A stretch of 38,004 bases of DNA. Origin: Actinomycetota bacterium (lineage in GTDB: Bacteria > Actinomycetota > Actinomycetes > Nanopelagicales > Nanopelagicaceae). The position numbers were made by a program, and so were the translations under genes. Shown piece by piece: positions 1 to 8,265 of this stretch. Position 1 is the stretch's first letter. Each line of letters starts with the position of its first letter. The notes under the pieces are model-generated. The model was not told the DNA's origin. It made no database searches and worked only from the letters and a program-made list of their open reading frames with translations. The stretch is from contig RFMS01000181.1 of the NCBI GenBank assembly GCA_009927575.1, positions 1-38,004 on the forward strand, written 5' to 3'.

Positions 1-1
1 A

Positions 2-1477
2 ATTCAGGTTGCAGAACCTTCAGTAGCGCACACCATTGAAATTCTTAAAGGGCTCCGTGATCGTTACGAATCACACCACAAAGTTTCAATTAGCGATGAT
101 GCGCTAGTAGCAGCAGCAACTCTTGCTGATCGTTACATCTCAGATCGATTCTTGCCAGATAAAGCGATTGATTTAATTGATGAAGCAGGTTCACGTCTGC
201 GTATTCGTCGCATGACTGCGCCACCAGAGCTTCGTGAATTCGACGATCGCATTGCCAATGTTCGCCGTGAAAAAGAATCGGCGATTGATGGCCAAGATTT
301 TGAAAAGGCAGCATCGCTTCGCGACAAAGAGAAGAATCTCATTGCGGAAAAAGCTGAGCGCGAAAAGTCTTGGAAGGCAGGCGACCTTGATGTTGTTGCA
401 GAAGTGGATGAAGAGCTCATTGCAGAAGTTCTCTCAACAGCAACAGGTATTCCAGTATTTAAATTAACTGAAGCAGAGACTGCTCGGTTACTTCGCATGG
501 AAGATGAACTTCATCGCCGTGTGATTGGTCAAGACCAAGCGATTAAAGCGCTCTCACAAGCAATCCGTCGCACGCGTGCAGGTTTGAAAGATCCACGTCG
601 TCCGGGTGGTTCCTTTATTTTCGCTGGTCCATCAGGTGTTGGAAAGACAGAGCTTTCTCGAACACTTGCAAGCTTCCTCTTCGGAGATGAAGATGCACTT
701 ATTCAATTAGATATGTCGGAATACTCTGAGAAGCACACAGCTTCTCGTCTCTTCGGTGCACCTCCTGGTTATGTTGGTTATGACGAGGGCGGACAATTGA
801 CGGAGAAAGTTCGACGTAGACCATTCTCAGTTGTGCTCTTTGATGAAATTGAAAAAGCACATCCAGATATCTTCAACTCACTACTTCAAGTTCTTGAAGA
901 TGGTCGATTGACTGATGCACAAGGTCGAGTAGTTGATTTCAAGAATACAGTCATCATCATGACTACAAACCTTGGAACTCGCGACATCTCCAAGTCGCTC
1001 AGCCTTGGCTTCATGAATTCAGCGGATGCATTAGGAAACTACGAACGCATGAAAGCGAAAGTTTCTGACGAATTGAAATCTCACTTCCGTCCAGAATTCC
1101 TCAATCGTATTGATGACATCATCGTCTTCCACCAGTTGAGTGAAAATGAGATTATCCAAATCGTTGATCTCATGATCGCAAATCTTGAGAATCGTTTGAA
1201 AGAAAAAGATATGGGAATCGAACTTACTGCTGGCGCAAAAGCAGTCCTTGCAAAGCGTGGGTATGACCCAGTTCTTGGTGCTCGACCACTTCGTCGAACA
1301 ATTCAACGTGAGATTGAAGATGCTTTAAGCGAGAAGATTCTCTTTGGCGATATCAAACCAGGTCACATCATTGTGATTGATTTTGATGAGGCGAGTGAGA
1401 GCTTTACTTTCGTTGGCTCACCACGCGCTGATTTGCCGGATACACCTGGCGATCTCGCGGAAGCTCCAGCTAAGTAA
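2..1477 (+). CDS. clpC: ATP-dependent Clp protease ATPase subunit ClpC (3' part)
   Basis: The reading frame is open from base 2, so the N-terminal domain and most of the first AAA+ module lie outside the window. What is visible starts in the tail of AAA-1, with the RFLPDKAIDLIDEAGS segment typical of Clp/Hsp100 proteins. A UVR-like coiled linker follows around 234-360, and this linker separates ClpC from ClpA or ClpB. AAA-2 then shows Walker A GPSGVGKTE near 630, Walker B VVLFDEIEKAHPD near 832, and the sensor segment ending TTNLGTRD. ClpC unfolds substrates and feeds them to ClpP in the cytoplasm. It ends 42 bases before murQ, which has its own promoter-like box. Identification is firm. Confidence 0.96.
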   Translation: MQVAEPSVAHTIEILKGLRDRYESHHKVSISDDALVAAATLADRYISDRFLPDKAIDLIDEAGSRLRIRRMTAPPELREFDDRIANVRREKESAIDGQDFEKAASLRDKEKNLIAEKAEREKSWKAGDLDVVAEVDEELIAEVLSTATGIPVFKLTEAETARLLRMEDELHRRVIGQDQAIKALSQAIRRTRAGLKDPRRPGGSFIFAGPSGVGKTELSRTLASFLFGDEDALIQLDMSEYSEKHTASRLFGAPPGYVGYDEGGQLTEKVRRRPFSVVLFDEIEKAHPDIFNSLLQVLEDGRLTDAQGRVVDFKNTVIIMTTNLGTRDISKSLSLGFMNSADALGNYERMKAKVSDELKSHFRPEFLNRIDDIIVFHQLSENEIIQIVDLMIANLENRLKEKDMGIELTAGAKAVLAKRGYDPVLGARPLRRTIQREIEDALSEKILFGDIKPGHIIVIDFDEASESFTFVGSPRADLPDTPGDLAEAPAK

Positions 1478-1506
1478 AAAGCGTCAAATTTTCACGGTGT
1501 AAGGCT

Positions 1507-1512
1507 TATCCT
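1507..1512 (+). promoter_or_regulatory. -10 box of probable leaderless murQ promoter
   Basis: TATCCT lies 7 bases before the murQ ATG at 1520, and no Shine-Dalgarno sequence is present. This spacing would put the transcription start at or next to the start codon. A TTTCAC element (1490-1495), also found twice upstream of the RpiR gene, sits about where a -35 box would be. Confidence 0.5.
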
Positions 1513-1519
1513 TACTGTC

Positions 1520-2431
1520 ATGGAGTTTGATACCTCAACACATGCGCTTGGCGCACTCCGAACAGAACAAGTCGATGCCAAGTTCCACATGCTCGATGTC
1601 ATGTCGGTTTCTGAGTTATTGAGTGCGATGAATGAGAGCGATGCTGAAGTTCCAAGAGCAGTAGCGTTACAACTCCCAGCAATTGAAAAAGCAATCGATG
1701 GCGTTGTTGATCGCATGATGCAAGGTGGACGACTTATTTATATTGGCGCTGGAACTTCTGGTCGCCTAGGCGTCCTCGATGCAGCGGAATGTGGTCCAAC
1801 ATTTTCGGTGAGTGAAGATCAAGTTCTCGCACTTATTGCGGGTGGTGATTCAGCACTTCGATTACCAGCTGAAGGTGCAGAAGATAAACCTCAAGCCGGT
1901 GCATCAGATCTCAAAGCACAAAATCTCACATCGCGTGATGCCGTCGTAGGAATTGCCGCGAGTGGCCGTACGCCATATGTGCTCGGTGCTCTCGCTTATG
2001 CAAAAGAGATTGGCGCATTAACAATTGGCTTAACATGCAATCCCAATTCAGAGATTTCGAAAATCGTTGATTGCCCAATTGAAATTGATTCCGGACCAGA
2101 ACTACTTGCGGGATCAACACGATTGAAGTCTGGAACTGCACAGAAATTAGTTCTGAATATGATTTCAACTATCACGATGGTCCGATTAGGAAAAACTTTT
2201 GGAAATCTCATGGTTGATCTTCAAATCACCAATGGAAAATTAAAAGATCGAGCGATACGCATTATTGAAAAAGCAACTGGGGCATCTCGAACTCTCTCCG
2301 AGAAAGCTCTGAGTGACTCCGGTCATGAAGTGAAAGTGGCAATCTTGATGTTGTTGTTAGATATTGATGCAGATAGCGCTCGCGAGAGATTGCGAGCCTC
2401 ACAGAATCGAGTGCGCGAAGCGCTCAACTGA
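1520..2431 (+). CDS. murQ: N-acetylmuramic acid 6-phosphate etherase
   Basis: MurQ cleaves the lactyl ether of MurNAc-6-phosphate to give GlcNAc-6-phosphate and D-lactate, a cytoplasmic step of cell-wall sugar recycling. The 303-residue length is normal. A single SIS sugar-phosphate fold carries the diagnostic segment IGAGTSGRLGVLDAAECGPT at about residues 75-94. Glu90 lines up with the catalytic acid Glu83 of E. coli MurQ. A second conserved stretch, GSTRLKSGTAQKLVLNM, falls near residue 197. The gene is followed by a RpiR regulator, a sugar ABC importer and a sugar kinase, which supports a MurNAc catabolic role. It precedes that operon by 89 bases and probably has its own leaderless promoter. 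Confidence 0.95.
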   Translation: MEFDTSTHALGALRTEQVDAKFHMLDVMSVSELLSAMNESDAEVPRAVALQLPAIEKAIDGVVDRMMQGGRLIYIGAGTSGRLGVLDAAECGPTFSVSEDQVLALIAGGDSALRLPAEGAEDKPQAGASDLKAQNLTSRDAVVGIAASGRTPYVLGALAYAKEIGALTIGLTCNPNSEISKIVDCPIEIDSGPELLAGSTRLKSGTAQKLVLNMISTITMVRLGKTFGNLMVDLQITNGKLKDRAIRIIEKATGASRTLSEKALSDSGHEVKVAILMLLLDIDADSARERLRASQNRVREALN

Positions 2432-2441
2432 GCGTCATTCC

Positions 2442-2470
2442 TTGACGAATTAGTCAGTAGTGGCAATAAT
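2442..2470 (+). promoter_or_regulatory. Promoter of the rpiR/sugar ABC operon
   Basis: TTGACG (2442-2447) and AATAAT (2465-2470) are separated by exactly 17 bases, a near-consensus housekeeping promoter. It lies in the 89-base gap between murQ and the regulator. The transcript would carry a leader of about 45 bases with a good Shine-Dalgarno (GGGGAG, 2508-2513), unlike the leaderless genes elsewhere in the window. Confidence 0.6.
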
Positions 2471-2491
2471 TTTCACCATATCATTATTTGC

Positions 2492-2506
2492 TGAAAAGAT
2501 ATTTCA
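2492..2506. promoter_or_regulatory. Candidate RpiR-family operator (inverted repeat)
   Basis: TGAAAAGATATTTCA is a perfect TGAAA-N5-TTTCA inverted repeat. It sits downstream of the -10 box and just upstream of the regulator's Shine-Dalgarno, a position suited to autorepression. SIS-domain RpiR regulators usually bind such short palindromes, and the ligand would be the phosphorylated sugar. The assignment to this regulator is inferred from position only. Confidence 0.45.
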
Positions 2507-2520
2507 CGGGGAGAGTGATG

Positions 2521-3474
2521 ATGGAACCAGTAGCGGTGGAGCCTGTTCGCTTCCGTGATCTCCTCGGTGAAATTGCACATCAAATTCCATCATTTCACGC
2601 AAGCGAGCAAGCTATCGCCCGAGTAATTCTTGCTCATCCGTCTGAAGTTTCACGGATGAACATTTCTCAATTAGCTGATTTTAGTGACACTTCAGTGGCT
2701 TCTGTAGTTCGGTTTAGTAAAACTGTTGGCTATAAAGGTTTTCCTGAATTTAGAATGGCGTTAGTTGGCGAACTGAGTCGTCTCGATGTGCAGGAATTAA
2801 ATGGAATTGAACTTGATGGCGGAATTACGCCGCGTGACTCTCATATGGAAATAATTCGGAAAATTGCTAATGCAGATGCTCGCGCAATCCAGTCAACGGC
2901 TGAAAGATTAGATGTCAAAGAATTTACTTCTACTGTAGAAGCATGGAATAAAGCGGAAACAATTGGAATCATTGGAATAGTTTCTGGAAGTTATGTAGCA
3001 ATGGACTTACAAGCAAAGCTCAATCGCCAAGGAAAGAAAGCATTTGCCTGGAGCGACGCACATTCTGCATTAACGTCTATTGCACTTTTAAAGAAAGGCG
3101 ATGTATTAGTCGCTATCTCACACTCAGGAACAACTAACGACATTGTTGATTCGATGCGTGCATTTAAAGATCGCGGTATCACTACAGTTTTAATTACCAA
3201 TGCTCTTCGAAGTTCTGCTGGAAATTTAGCCGATCATGTTCTTCATACCTCTGCGCGAGAGACCACCTTCCGCAGCGGTGCAACAGCGAGTCGAATCGCT
3301 CAATTAACGGTGGTTGATTGTCTTTGCGTTGCATTAGCGCAGAGAAACTGGAGCAGCACAAAAGCTGCTTTAGAAACGTCACGAGCGGCAGTGGGAAACC
3401 GTTCTGGACGGAAAGTGCAGGAACTTGAGGGAGTTCAGGCACATAACCCATCCCGCTCTCGAGGAGGAAAATAA
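2521..3474 (+). CDS. RpiR/MurR-family transcriptional regulator
   Basis: An N-terminal RpiR-type helix-turn-helix (about residues 10-85, with ISQLADFSDTSVASVVRFSK) is followed by a SIS sugar-phosphate-binding domain (about residues 125-270, with VAISHSGTTNDIVDSMR). The start chosen is ATG 2521, 7 bases after GGGGAG. An in-frame ATG at 2518 and a TTG at 2488 are possible but have poorer context. The protein would be 317 residues. Its stop codon directly abuts the GTG of the solute-binding protein, so the regulator is cotranscribed with the transporter. With murQ next door it most likely senses MurNAc-6-phosphate or GlcNAc-6-phosphate. The ligand is inference. Confidence 0.9.
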   Translation: MEPVAVEPVRFRDLLGEIAHQIPSFHASEQAIARVILAHPSEVSRMNISQLADFSDTSVASVVRFSKTVGYKGFPEFRMALVGELSRLDVQELNGIELDGGITPRDSHMEIIRKIANADARAIQSTAERLDVKEFTSTVEAWNKAETIGIIGIVSGSYVAMDLQAKLNRQGKKAFAWSDAHSALTSIALLKKGDVLVAISHSGTTNDIVDSMRAFKDRGITTVLITNALRSSAGNLADHVLHTSARETTFRSGATASRIAQLTVVDCLCVALAQRNWSSTKAALETSRAAVGNRSGRKVQELEGVQAHNPSRSRGGK

Positions 3475-4758
3475 GTGAAAAATAATCGACGCCGCGTACG
3501 CGGACTTGTCGCTTCGCTACTTGCTGGCGCTGCAATTGCAGTACCTGCATTGATGGCGATGCCAGCACATGCTGCTACAGAACTTACATTCTGGAGCTGG
3601 CGACCAGAAGATAAGGCGTTTTACGAAGCTCAAGCAGCAAATTTCCAAGCTGCAACTGGCATCTCCGTAAAGTTCACGCCATATGTCGCAACTGAATACA
3701 ACGCAATTCTTGCAACTGCGCTTACTGCAGGTAAAGGTCCTGACGTCATGCAGATCCGTGCATACGGTGGTATGGCGAACCTTTCTGATGCAGGAAACTT
3801 CCTTGCGCTTACAACAAAAGATGTACCTGCGCTAGCAAAGATTCCGGCTGGAACGCTTGCTGGTACTCAGGGTTACACAAATAAATCCCAATTTGGTCTG
3901 CCATACGCAACATCAGTTCTCGGTGTTATGTACAACCCAGATCTATTAAAGAAAGCAGGAGTAAAAGCACTACCTACAACGTGGGCTTCTTTCCTTGCAA
4001 CTCTTGAGAAAGTTAAAGCGGCTGGAATCATGCCTCTTGGTAATGGTTCAGGTTATGCACCTGGTATGGAACAACTTTGGGGTGCTGTCGGACCAACTTG
4101 GTACGGTGGAAATGACTTCTACAAGCAAGTTGTTGCAGGAAATAAGACTTTCACAGATAAGAACTTCATTGCATCACTTCAAGCAGTGAAAGATCTTGTT
4201 GCATATTTCCCAGCTGGACATGAAGGCTTGGATTACAACACTGCACGTGGTCTCTTCGCTAACGAAAAAGCTGCGTTCTACATCGGCGGAAACTATGAAA
4301 TTTCATATTTCCGTTCACTCAACCCATCACTTAACGTAGGTTGGATGCCAGCTCCTGCAAAGAGCGCTGGTGACACTCGTTATGTCACAAACTGGGCTGA
4401 TGGTGGCTTTGCAATCAATGCAAAGACAACACATAAAGCTGAAGCGATTAAATTCATGAACTTCCTTGCAAGCAAGGCATTCATGCAAGCAGCAGCTGAT
4501 ACTTTGGGCTGGATTCCAACAATTTCCGGCATCAAAGTGACTGATCCAGCGGTAATTTCGATGCAGCGTGCGATTCCTTCATCAGGAACACCATTCTTGA
4601 CCTTGGTTGGTTTCCGTTATGGAACACCTACAAGCTCATCGATCATGCAACCTGGCTTCCAGAAAGTAGCAACCGGAGCACAGACACCAACTGATCTTGC
4701 GAAAGCAATTCAGACCGGTGTTGCTTCTTGGTACAAGCCACTTACTGGCAAAGCCTAA
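3475..4758 (+). CDS. Sugar ABC transporter solute-binding protein
   Basis: This 427-residue protein begins with GTG, 7 bases after a strong AGGAGG (3462-3467). A Sec signal peptide spans about residues 1-33: an Arg-rich start, a hydrophobic core and the likely cleavage site AHA|AT. The mature part (LTFWSWRPEDKAFYEAQAANF onward) is typical of family 1 (CUT1) extracellular sugar-binding proteins. No lipobox cysteine is present, so attachment to the cell surface is unclear. It delivers the sugar to the two downstream permeases. Context suggests MurNAc, GlcNAc or a muropeptide sugar, but specificity cannot be read from the sequence. A hairpin after the stop would favour higher expression of this gene than of the permeases. 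Confidence 0.92.
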   Translation: MKNNRRRVRGLVASLLAGAAIAVPALMAMPAHAATELTFWSWRPEDKAFYEAQAANFQAATGISVKFTPYVATEYNAILATALTAGKGPDVMQIRAYGGMANLSDAGNFLALTTKDVPALAKIPAGTLAGTQGYTNKSQFGLPYATSVLGVMYNPDLLKKAGVKALPTTWASFLATLEKVKAAGIMPLGNGSGYAPGMEQLWGAVGPTWYGGNDFYKQVVAGNKTFTDKNFIASLQAVKDLVAYFPAGHEGLDYNTARGLFANEKAAFYIGGNYEISYFRSLNPSLNVGWMPAPAKSAGDTRYVTNWADGGFAINAKTTHKAEAIKFMNFLASKAFMQAAADTLGWIPTISGIKVTDPAVISMQRAIPSSGTPFLTLVGFRYGTPTSSSIMQPGFQKVATGAQTPTDLAKAIQTGVASWYKPLTGKA

Positions 4759-4772
4759 AGAAAAGTAAGCAA

Positions 4773-4801
4773 GGCGCAGGGAGAAATCCCTGCGCCTTTT
4801 T
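4773..4801 (+). terminator. Intrinsic terminator/attenuator inside the ABC operon
   Basis: GGCGCAGGGA (4773-4782), loop GAAA, and TCCCTGCGCC (4787-4796) form a perfect 10-bp stem with a GNRA-type tetraloop, followed by TTTTT (4797-4801). It lies between the binding-protein gene and the first permease. The usual meaning of such a site is partial termination, giving an excess of binding protein and protecting that mRNA's 3' end. Confidence 0.88.
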
Positions 4802-4816
4802 AAATACAGGAGATTT

Positions 4817-5737
4817 ATGGCACGGGTTGGGATTAAGCGCGAGCAGAATAAATATGCCGCATTGCTTCTTACCCCTGCACTAGCAGTCATTATTATTTTT
4901 ACAAGCATTCCCGCTCTCACCACTTTAAGTTATGCCTTCTTTCGATGGAAAGGCTTTCAACGACTTGGCTTTGCTGGAATTGAAAATTTCCAAAGATTAT
5001 TTAACGATCCATTCAAGAGTTATTTCTATATGGCGCTTCGCCATAACGTATTAGTTTTCATTGCCATTCTAGTAATCCAAACTTCACTAGGAATTCTTGT
5101 TGGCTATGCGCTCTTCAAACTGAAACGCGGGCACCGATATTTCCGAACAGTCGTTTTCTTGCCGGTTATATTCTCACTCGTCATTGTGGCGTACATGTGG
5201 CAAGCGATGTTGGATCCATTTTATGGTCCAGTAAATTATCTTCTTCATTCAATTCATTGGGATGGACTTGCAAAGACTTGGCTTGGTAGTACGAGCACGG
5301 CGCTACCTACTTTAGTTTTTATCAATCTTTGGCGCTGGGTTGGTTTCCCGGCGATTATTTTTCTTGCGGGATTTAATTCCATCAACACCGAGTTCATCGA
5401 AGCTGCACGAATAGATGGCGCAAGTGAAGGTCAAATATTTAGAAAAATTCTTCTGCCGCTTCTTGCACCCTCGATGACAATCGTGACGATCCTGACCTTT
5501 ATCGGAGCCTTTGAATGGTTCGATTTACCGTATGTTTTAGGCGGTACCAATGGAAATCCAGCTGGCGCTATCGACACTTTAGCGTTGATGTTCTACCGCC
5601 TCTCATTTGGTTCAGTCGATTCCGGTGCAAATGAAATTGGAGTGGGATCGGCGCTTGGAGTTTTAATTTTCACCATCGTAGGAGTTGGTGCGACATTTGG
5701 TTCTCGTTACCTCCGATCGAGAGAGGTAGAAGCATGA
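4817..5737 (+). CDS. Sugar ABC transporter permease (MalF/UgpA type)
   Basis: This 306-residue inner-membrane protein has about six hydrophobic segments. The permease EAA motif appears as EAARIDGASEGQIFRKILLP at about residues 195-214, the cytoplasmic loop that contacts the ATPase. The ATG follows AGGAGA with good spacing. The stop overlaps the next permease's ATG as ATGA, so the two are translationally coupled. It is one half of the CUT1-type channel. No ABC ATPase is encoded nearby. In actinobacteria a single MsiK-like ATPase often serves many CUT1 importers. Confidence 0.94.
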   Translation: MARVGIKREQNKYAALLLTPALAVIIIFTSIPALTTLSYAFFRWKGFQRLGFAGIENFQRLFNDPFKSYFYMALRHNVLVFIAILVIQTSLGILVGYALFKLKRGHRYFRTVVFLPVIFSLVIVAYMWQAMLDPFYGPVNYLLHSIHWDGLAKTWLGSTSTALPTLVFINLWRWVGFPAIIFLAGFNSINTEFIEAARIDGASEGQIFRKILLPLLAPSMTIVTILTFIGAFEWFDLPYVLGGTNGNPAGAIDTLALMFYRLSFGSVDSGANEIGVGSALGVLIFTIVGVGATFGSRYLRSREVEA

Positions 5738-6559
5738 TCAAGATTCTTGCCTCTCGAACATTTTTTAAAGCGGTACTGATTTTTAATTCCGTTATTGTGC
5801 TTGCGCCAGTGCTTTTCCTTATCAATTCATCACTTCGTGAAACAAATGATTTTGCTCGAACTCCAATGAAGCTAGCGCGCACTCCATATTGGCAAAATTA
5901 CAAAGATGTTGGGCGGGCGGAAATTTTCCTATTTATTTTAAAAATTCATTGATTGTTACAGGTGGTTCGTTGATTGTCATTCTCGCTCTAGGTCTAGGCG
6001 CTGGTTTTGTCCTTGGTCGCTATCAATTTAAGGGCCATGGATTAATCCTCGGATTTGTACTTTCTGGAATGTTGGTACCAGCAAAACTTGCCATCATTCC
6101 GCTTTTTATCCAATTGAAATGGATGCACTTGTTAGATTCACATCTTGGTTTAATCTTGGTGTATTCATCAGGTGCGCTACCTGCTGCAATATTTATATTA
6201 AGCGGATTCTTCCGCTCACTTCCGCTGATTTAGATAATGCCGCTCGAGTTGATGGTGCATCGGAGTTTCAATTATTAATGAGAGTTCTGATGCCATTAGT
6301 GCGACCAGGACTTGCAATTGTTGCGATCTACTCTGCAATTCCTATTTGGAATGATTTCTTCTTGCCATTGGTATTTCTCCAGTCGCCAGAGAAGAAAACC
6401 ATCATGCAAGGTTTGACTGCGTTCTTCGGTGAATATGCCTCACAATGGGGAATCATTTTTGCTGGTTTAACGATTGCAGCGTTACCGCTAGTTACTCTTT
6501 ATTTAATCCTCTCGGAACAGTTCATTAAGGGGCTCACGGCAGGCGCTGTGAAAGGCTAG
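5734..6559 (+). CDS. Sugar ABC transporter permease (MalG/UgpE type), two frameshifts
   Basis: The protein is split over three frames. Frame 1 runs to about 5910 (ending NYKDV), frame 3 continues (WAGGNFPIYFKNSLIV) to about 6223 (FFRSLP), and frame 2 finishes (ADLDNAARVDGASEFQ) at 6559. Each switch fits loss of one base: GTTTGG read as GTTGG near 5909-5911, and one base between 6221 and 6224. Adding two bases gives 275 residues, the normal length for the second CUT1 permease. The EAA loop DLDNAARVDGASEFQLLMRV falls on the rejoined frame. The start overlaps the first permease's stop (ATGA). Whether the breaks are real or sequencing errors cannot be decided here, but see the findings. Confidence 0.85.
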
Positions 6560-6563
6560 CCCC

Positions 6564-7435
6564 ATGTCTTTTACGCTGGGAATAGATGGTGGCGCTTCTG
6601 CCGCAAAGTGGGCGCTACTTGGTGATGACGGAAAGTTCATCGAAGGCACCTCAAATGCAATAGATGGCCATGTGTATCGAGAAGAATCACAAGCGCGCTT
6701 AGAAAAATTATTACAAGAGATCGCAACAAAGGCAGGCGATGGTGAAGTGCGGGCTGTCTATGCAGGCATTACAGGAATCGGTAATCGACCAGAAAGTGCA
6801 GAAGCGGTTAAATCAATATTCAAGAAATACTTTCCAAAGGCAAAAATCGAAATTGTTATCGATATGGTTCTTGGATATCGATCTCACTTTGATATCGGTG
6901 AGGGAATATTTCTTTATGCGGGTACAGGTTCAATTGCTATCCATATTAATCAGTCCGGAGAAATAATTCGTGCTGGCGGTTGGGGTTATTTACTTGGCGA
7001 TGAAGGTGCAGGATATTGGATGGGACGTGAAGCAATCCGTCGCGTTGTCTCTGCGCTTGATTGAAACTGACACTTGAGAAATTTGAGAGCGAAATTCTTC
7101 GCACGATTGGTGCAAATGATTGGGATGGCATTAAATCATTTGTGTATTCAAAAGATAGATCGGCTATTGCCTCTCTTGCTCGATTGGTAATCGACTTAGC
7201 AAATAGCGGAGATGAAACTGCCACAGATATAGTGTTAACAGCGGCTGAATATTTAGTGGATCTTGTTCACCAGATTGAATTAATCACCGGGAAGAGAGAT
7301 CTCCCTGTTGTCTTTGGTGGCGGTATTAGCGAAGCTGGAGAATTACTAATTGATGCTCTAAGTCGAGGAATCGGAAGAAAAGTAACAATTTCCGAACTTC
7401 GAATGGCGAATCGAGCAGCGGAGCTAGCTCGCTAA
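6564..7435 (+). CDS. BadF/BadG/NAGK-family sugar kinase, one frameshift
   Basis: The N-terminal part (6564 to about 7061) has the ASKHA phosphate-1 motif GIDGGASAAKWAL, the phosphate-2 motif YAGTGSIA, and the BadF/NAGK signature GGWGYLLGDEGAGYWMGREA. The C-terminal part continues in another frame from 7061, with LPVVFGGGISEAGELL as the adenosine-binding region. One missing base at about 7061-7063 joins them into 290 residues, the normal size. Relatives include N-acetylglucosamine kinase and the MurNAc/GlcNAc kinase MurK of Clostridium. With murQ in the cluster it would phosphorylate imported MurNAc and/or GlcNAc at O6. The substrate is inferred. The 3' end overlaps convergent mutY by 12 bases. 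Confidence 0.85.
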
Positions 7436-8263
7436 CGTAAAGCTTTTCGCACGTCGTTCAATCAACCCATCAGTTTCAAGGCTTTTTAAAGCTTTTTCTA
7501 ACTGTTTTTTATCGCTCCAAAGTTTTTCAAATTGAGAACGAGTACCTCGATCTTTTTCACGGAGGTAATTAAGAATTGTTCCTCGACATTGGCGATCAGT
7601 GCCATGCCAGGCTTGAGTCTTACGTTTCGGAGCGCGTGATTTTGGGTAACCCTTAAATCGCCAGACACATGACTGTGCGATTGGACAGATTTCGCATTGT
7701 GGAGATCGAGCAGTGCAGATTGTTGCTCCAAGTTCCATCGTTGCTGCAGCCCAAAGCGATGCTTCACGGGGTATTAGTTTTTCTCGTTTTGTCCGCTCTT
7801 TATTATTAAGTGTGAGTGACGCATATTCTTTGCCATCGATCGCTCGGGCGAATACTCGTCGAATATTTGTATCAAGGACAAGCGCGCGCTTGCCGTAAGC
7901 GAAAGAATAGATTGCAGCAGCGGTGTATTCGCCAACGCCAGGAAGTTCACGCAATTCAGGAAGAGTCTTCGGAATACTTCCACGATATTTAGTAGTAATA
8001 ATTTTCGATGTTTCATGAAGTCGGAGCGCACGACGAGGGTAGCCAAGTCGTCCCCAATATTTGATGACATCGGATTTTTTAGCTTTTGCTAAATGTTTTG
8101 GCGTTGGCCACTTTTTCATCCATACTTCCCAGACCGGTAGAACTCGATTAACTGGAGTCTGTTGCAACATAAACTCACTCACGACAACTCCCCATGGAGT
8201 TGAGTTTCGCCATGGAAGCGGTCGTTTATTTTTCCAGTACCAAGTGTGTAATTCGGTATGCAT
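7424..8263 (-). CDS. mutY: A/G-specific adenine DNA glycosylase
   Basis: MutY removes adenine mispaired with 8-oxoguanine. The 279-residue protein has SEFMLQQTPV with catalytic Glu30, the helix-hairpin-helix LPGVGEYTAA (107-116), catalytic Asp131 in VLDTNIRRV, and the 4Fe-4S loop C183-X6-C190-X2-C193-X5-C199. The C-terminal domain is short, without an obvious NUDIX-like 8-oxoG-recognition module, as in other compact actinobacterial MutY proteins. It follows radA by two bases on the same strand, so the two form a DNA-repair operon. It converges with the sugar kinase over 12 bases. Confidence 0.95.
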   Translation of the reverse strand: MHTELHTWYWKNKRPLPWRNSTPWGVVVSEFMLQQTPVNRVLPVWEVWMKKWPTPKHLAKAKKSDVIKYWGRLGYPRRALRLHETSKIITTKYRGSIPKTLPELRELPGVGEYTAAAIYSFAYGKRALVLDTNIRRVFARAIDGKEYASLTLNNKERTKREKLIPREASLWAAATMELGATICTARSPQCEICPIAQSCVWRFKGYPKSRAPKRKTQAWHGTDRQCRGTILNYLREKDRGTRSQFEKLWSDKKQLEKALKSLETDGLIERRAKSFTLAS

Positions 8264-8265
8264 TA

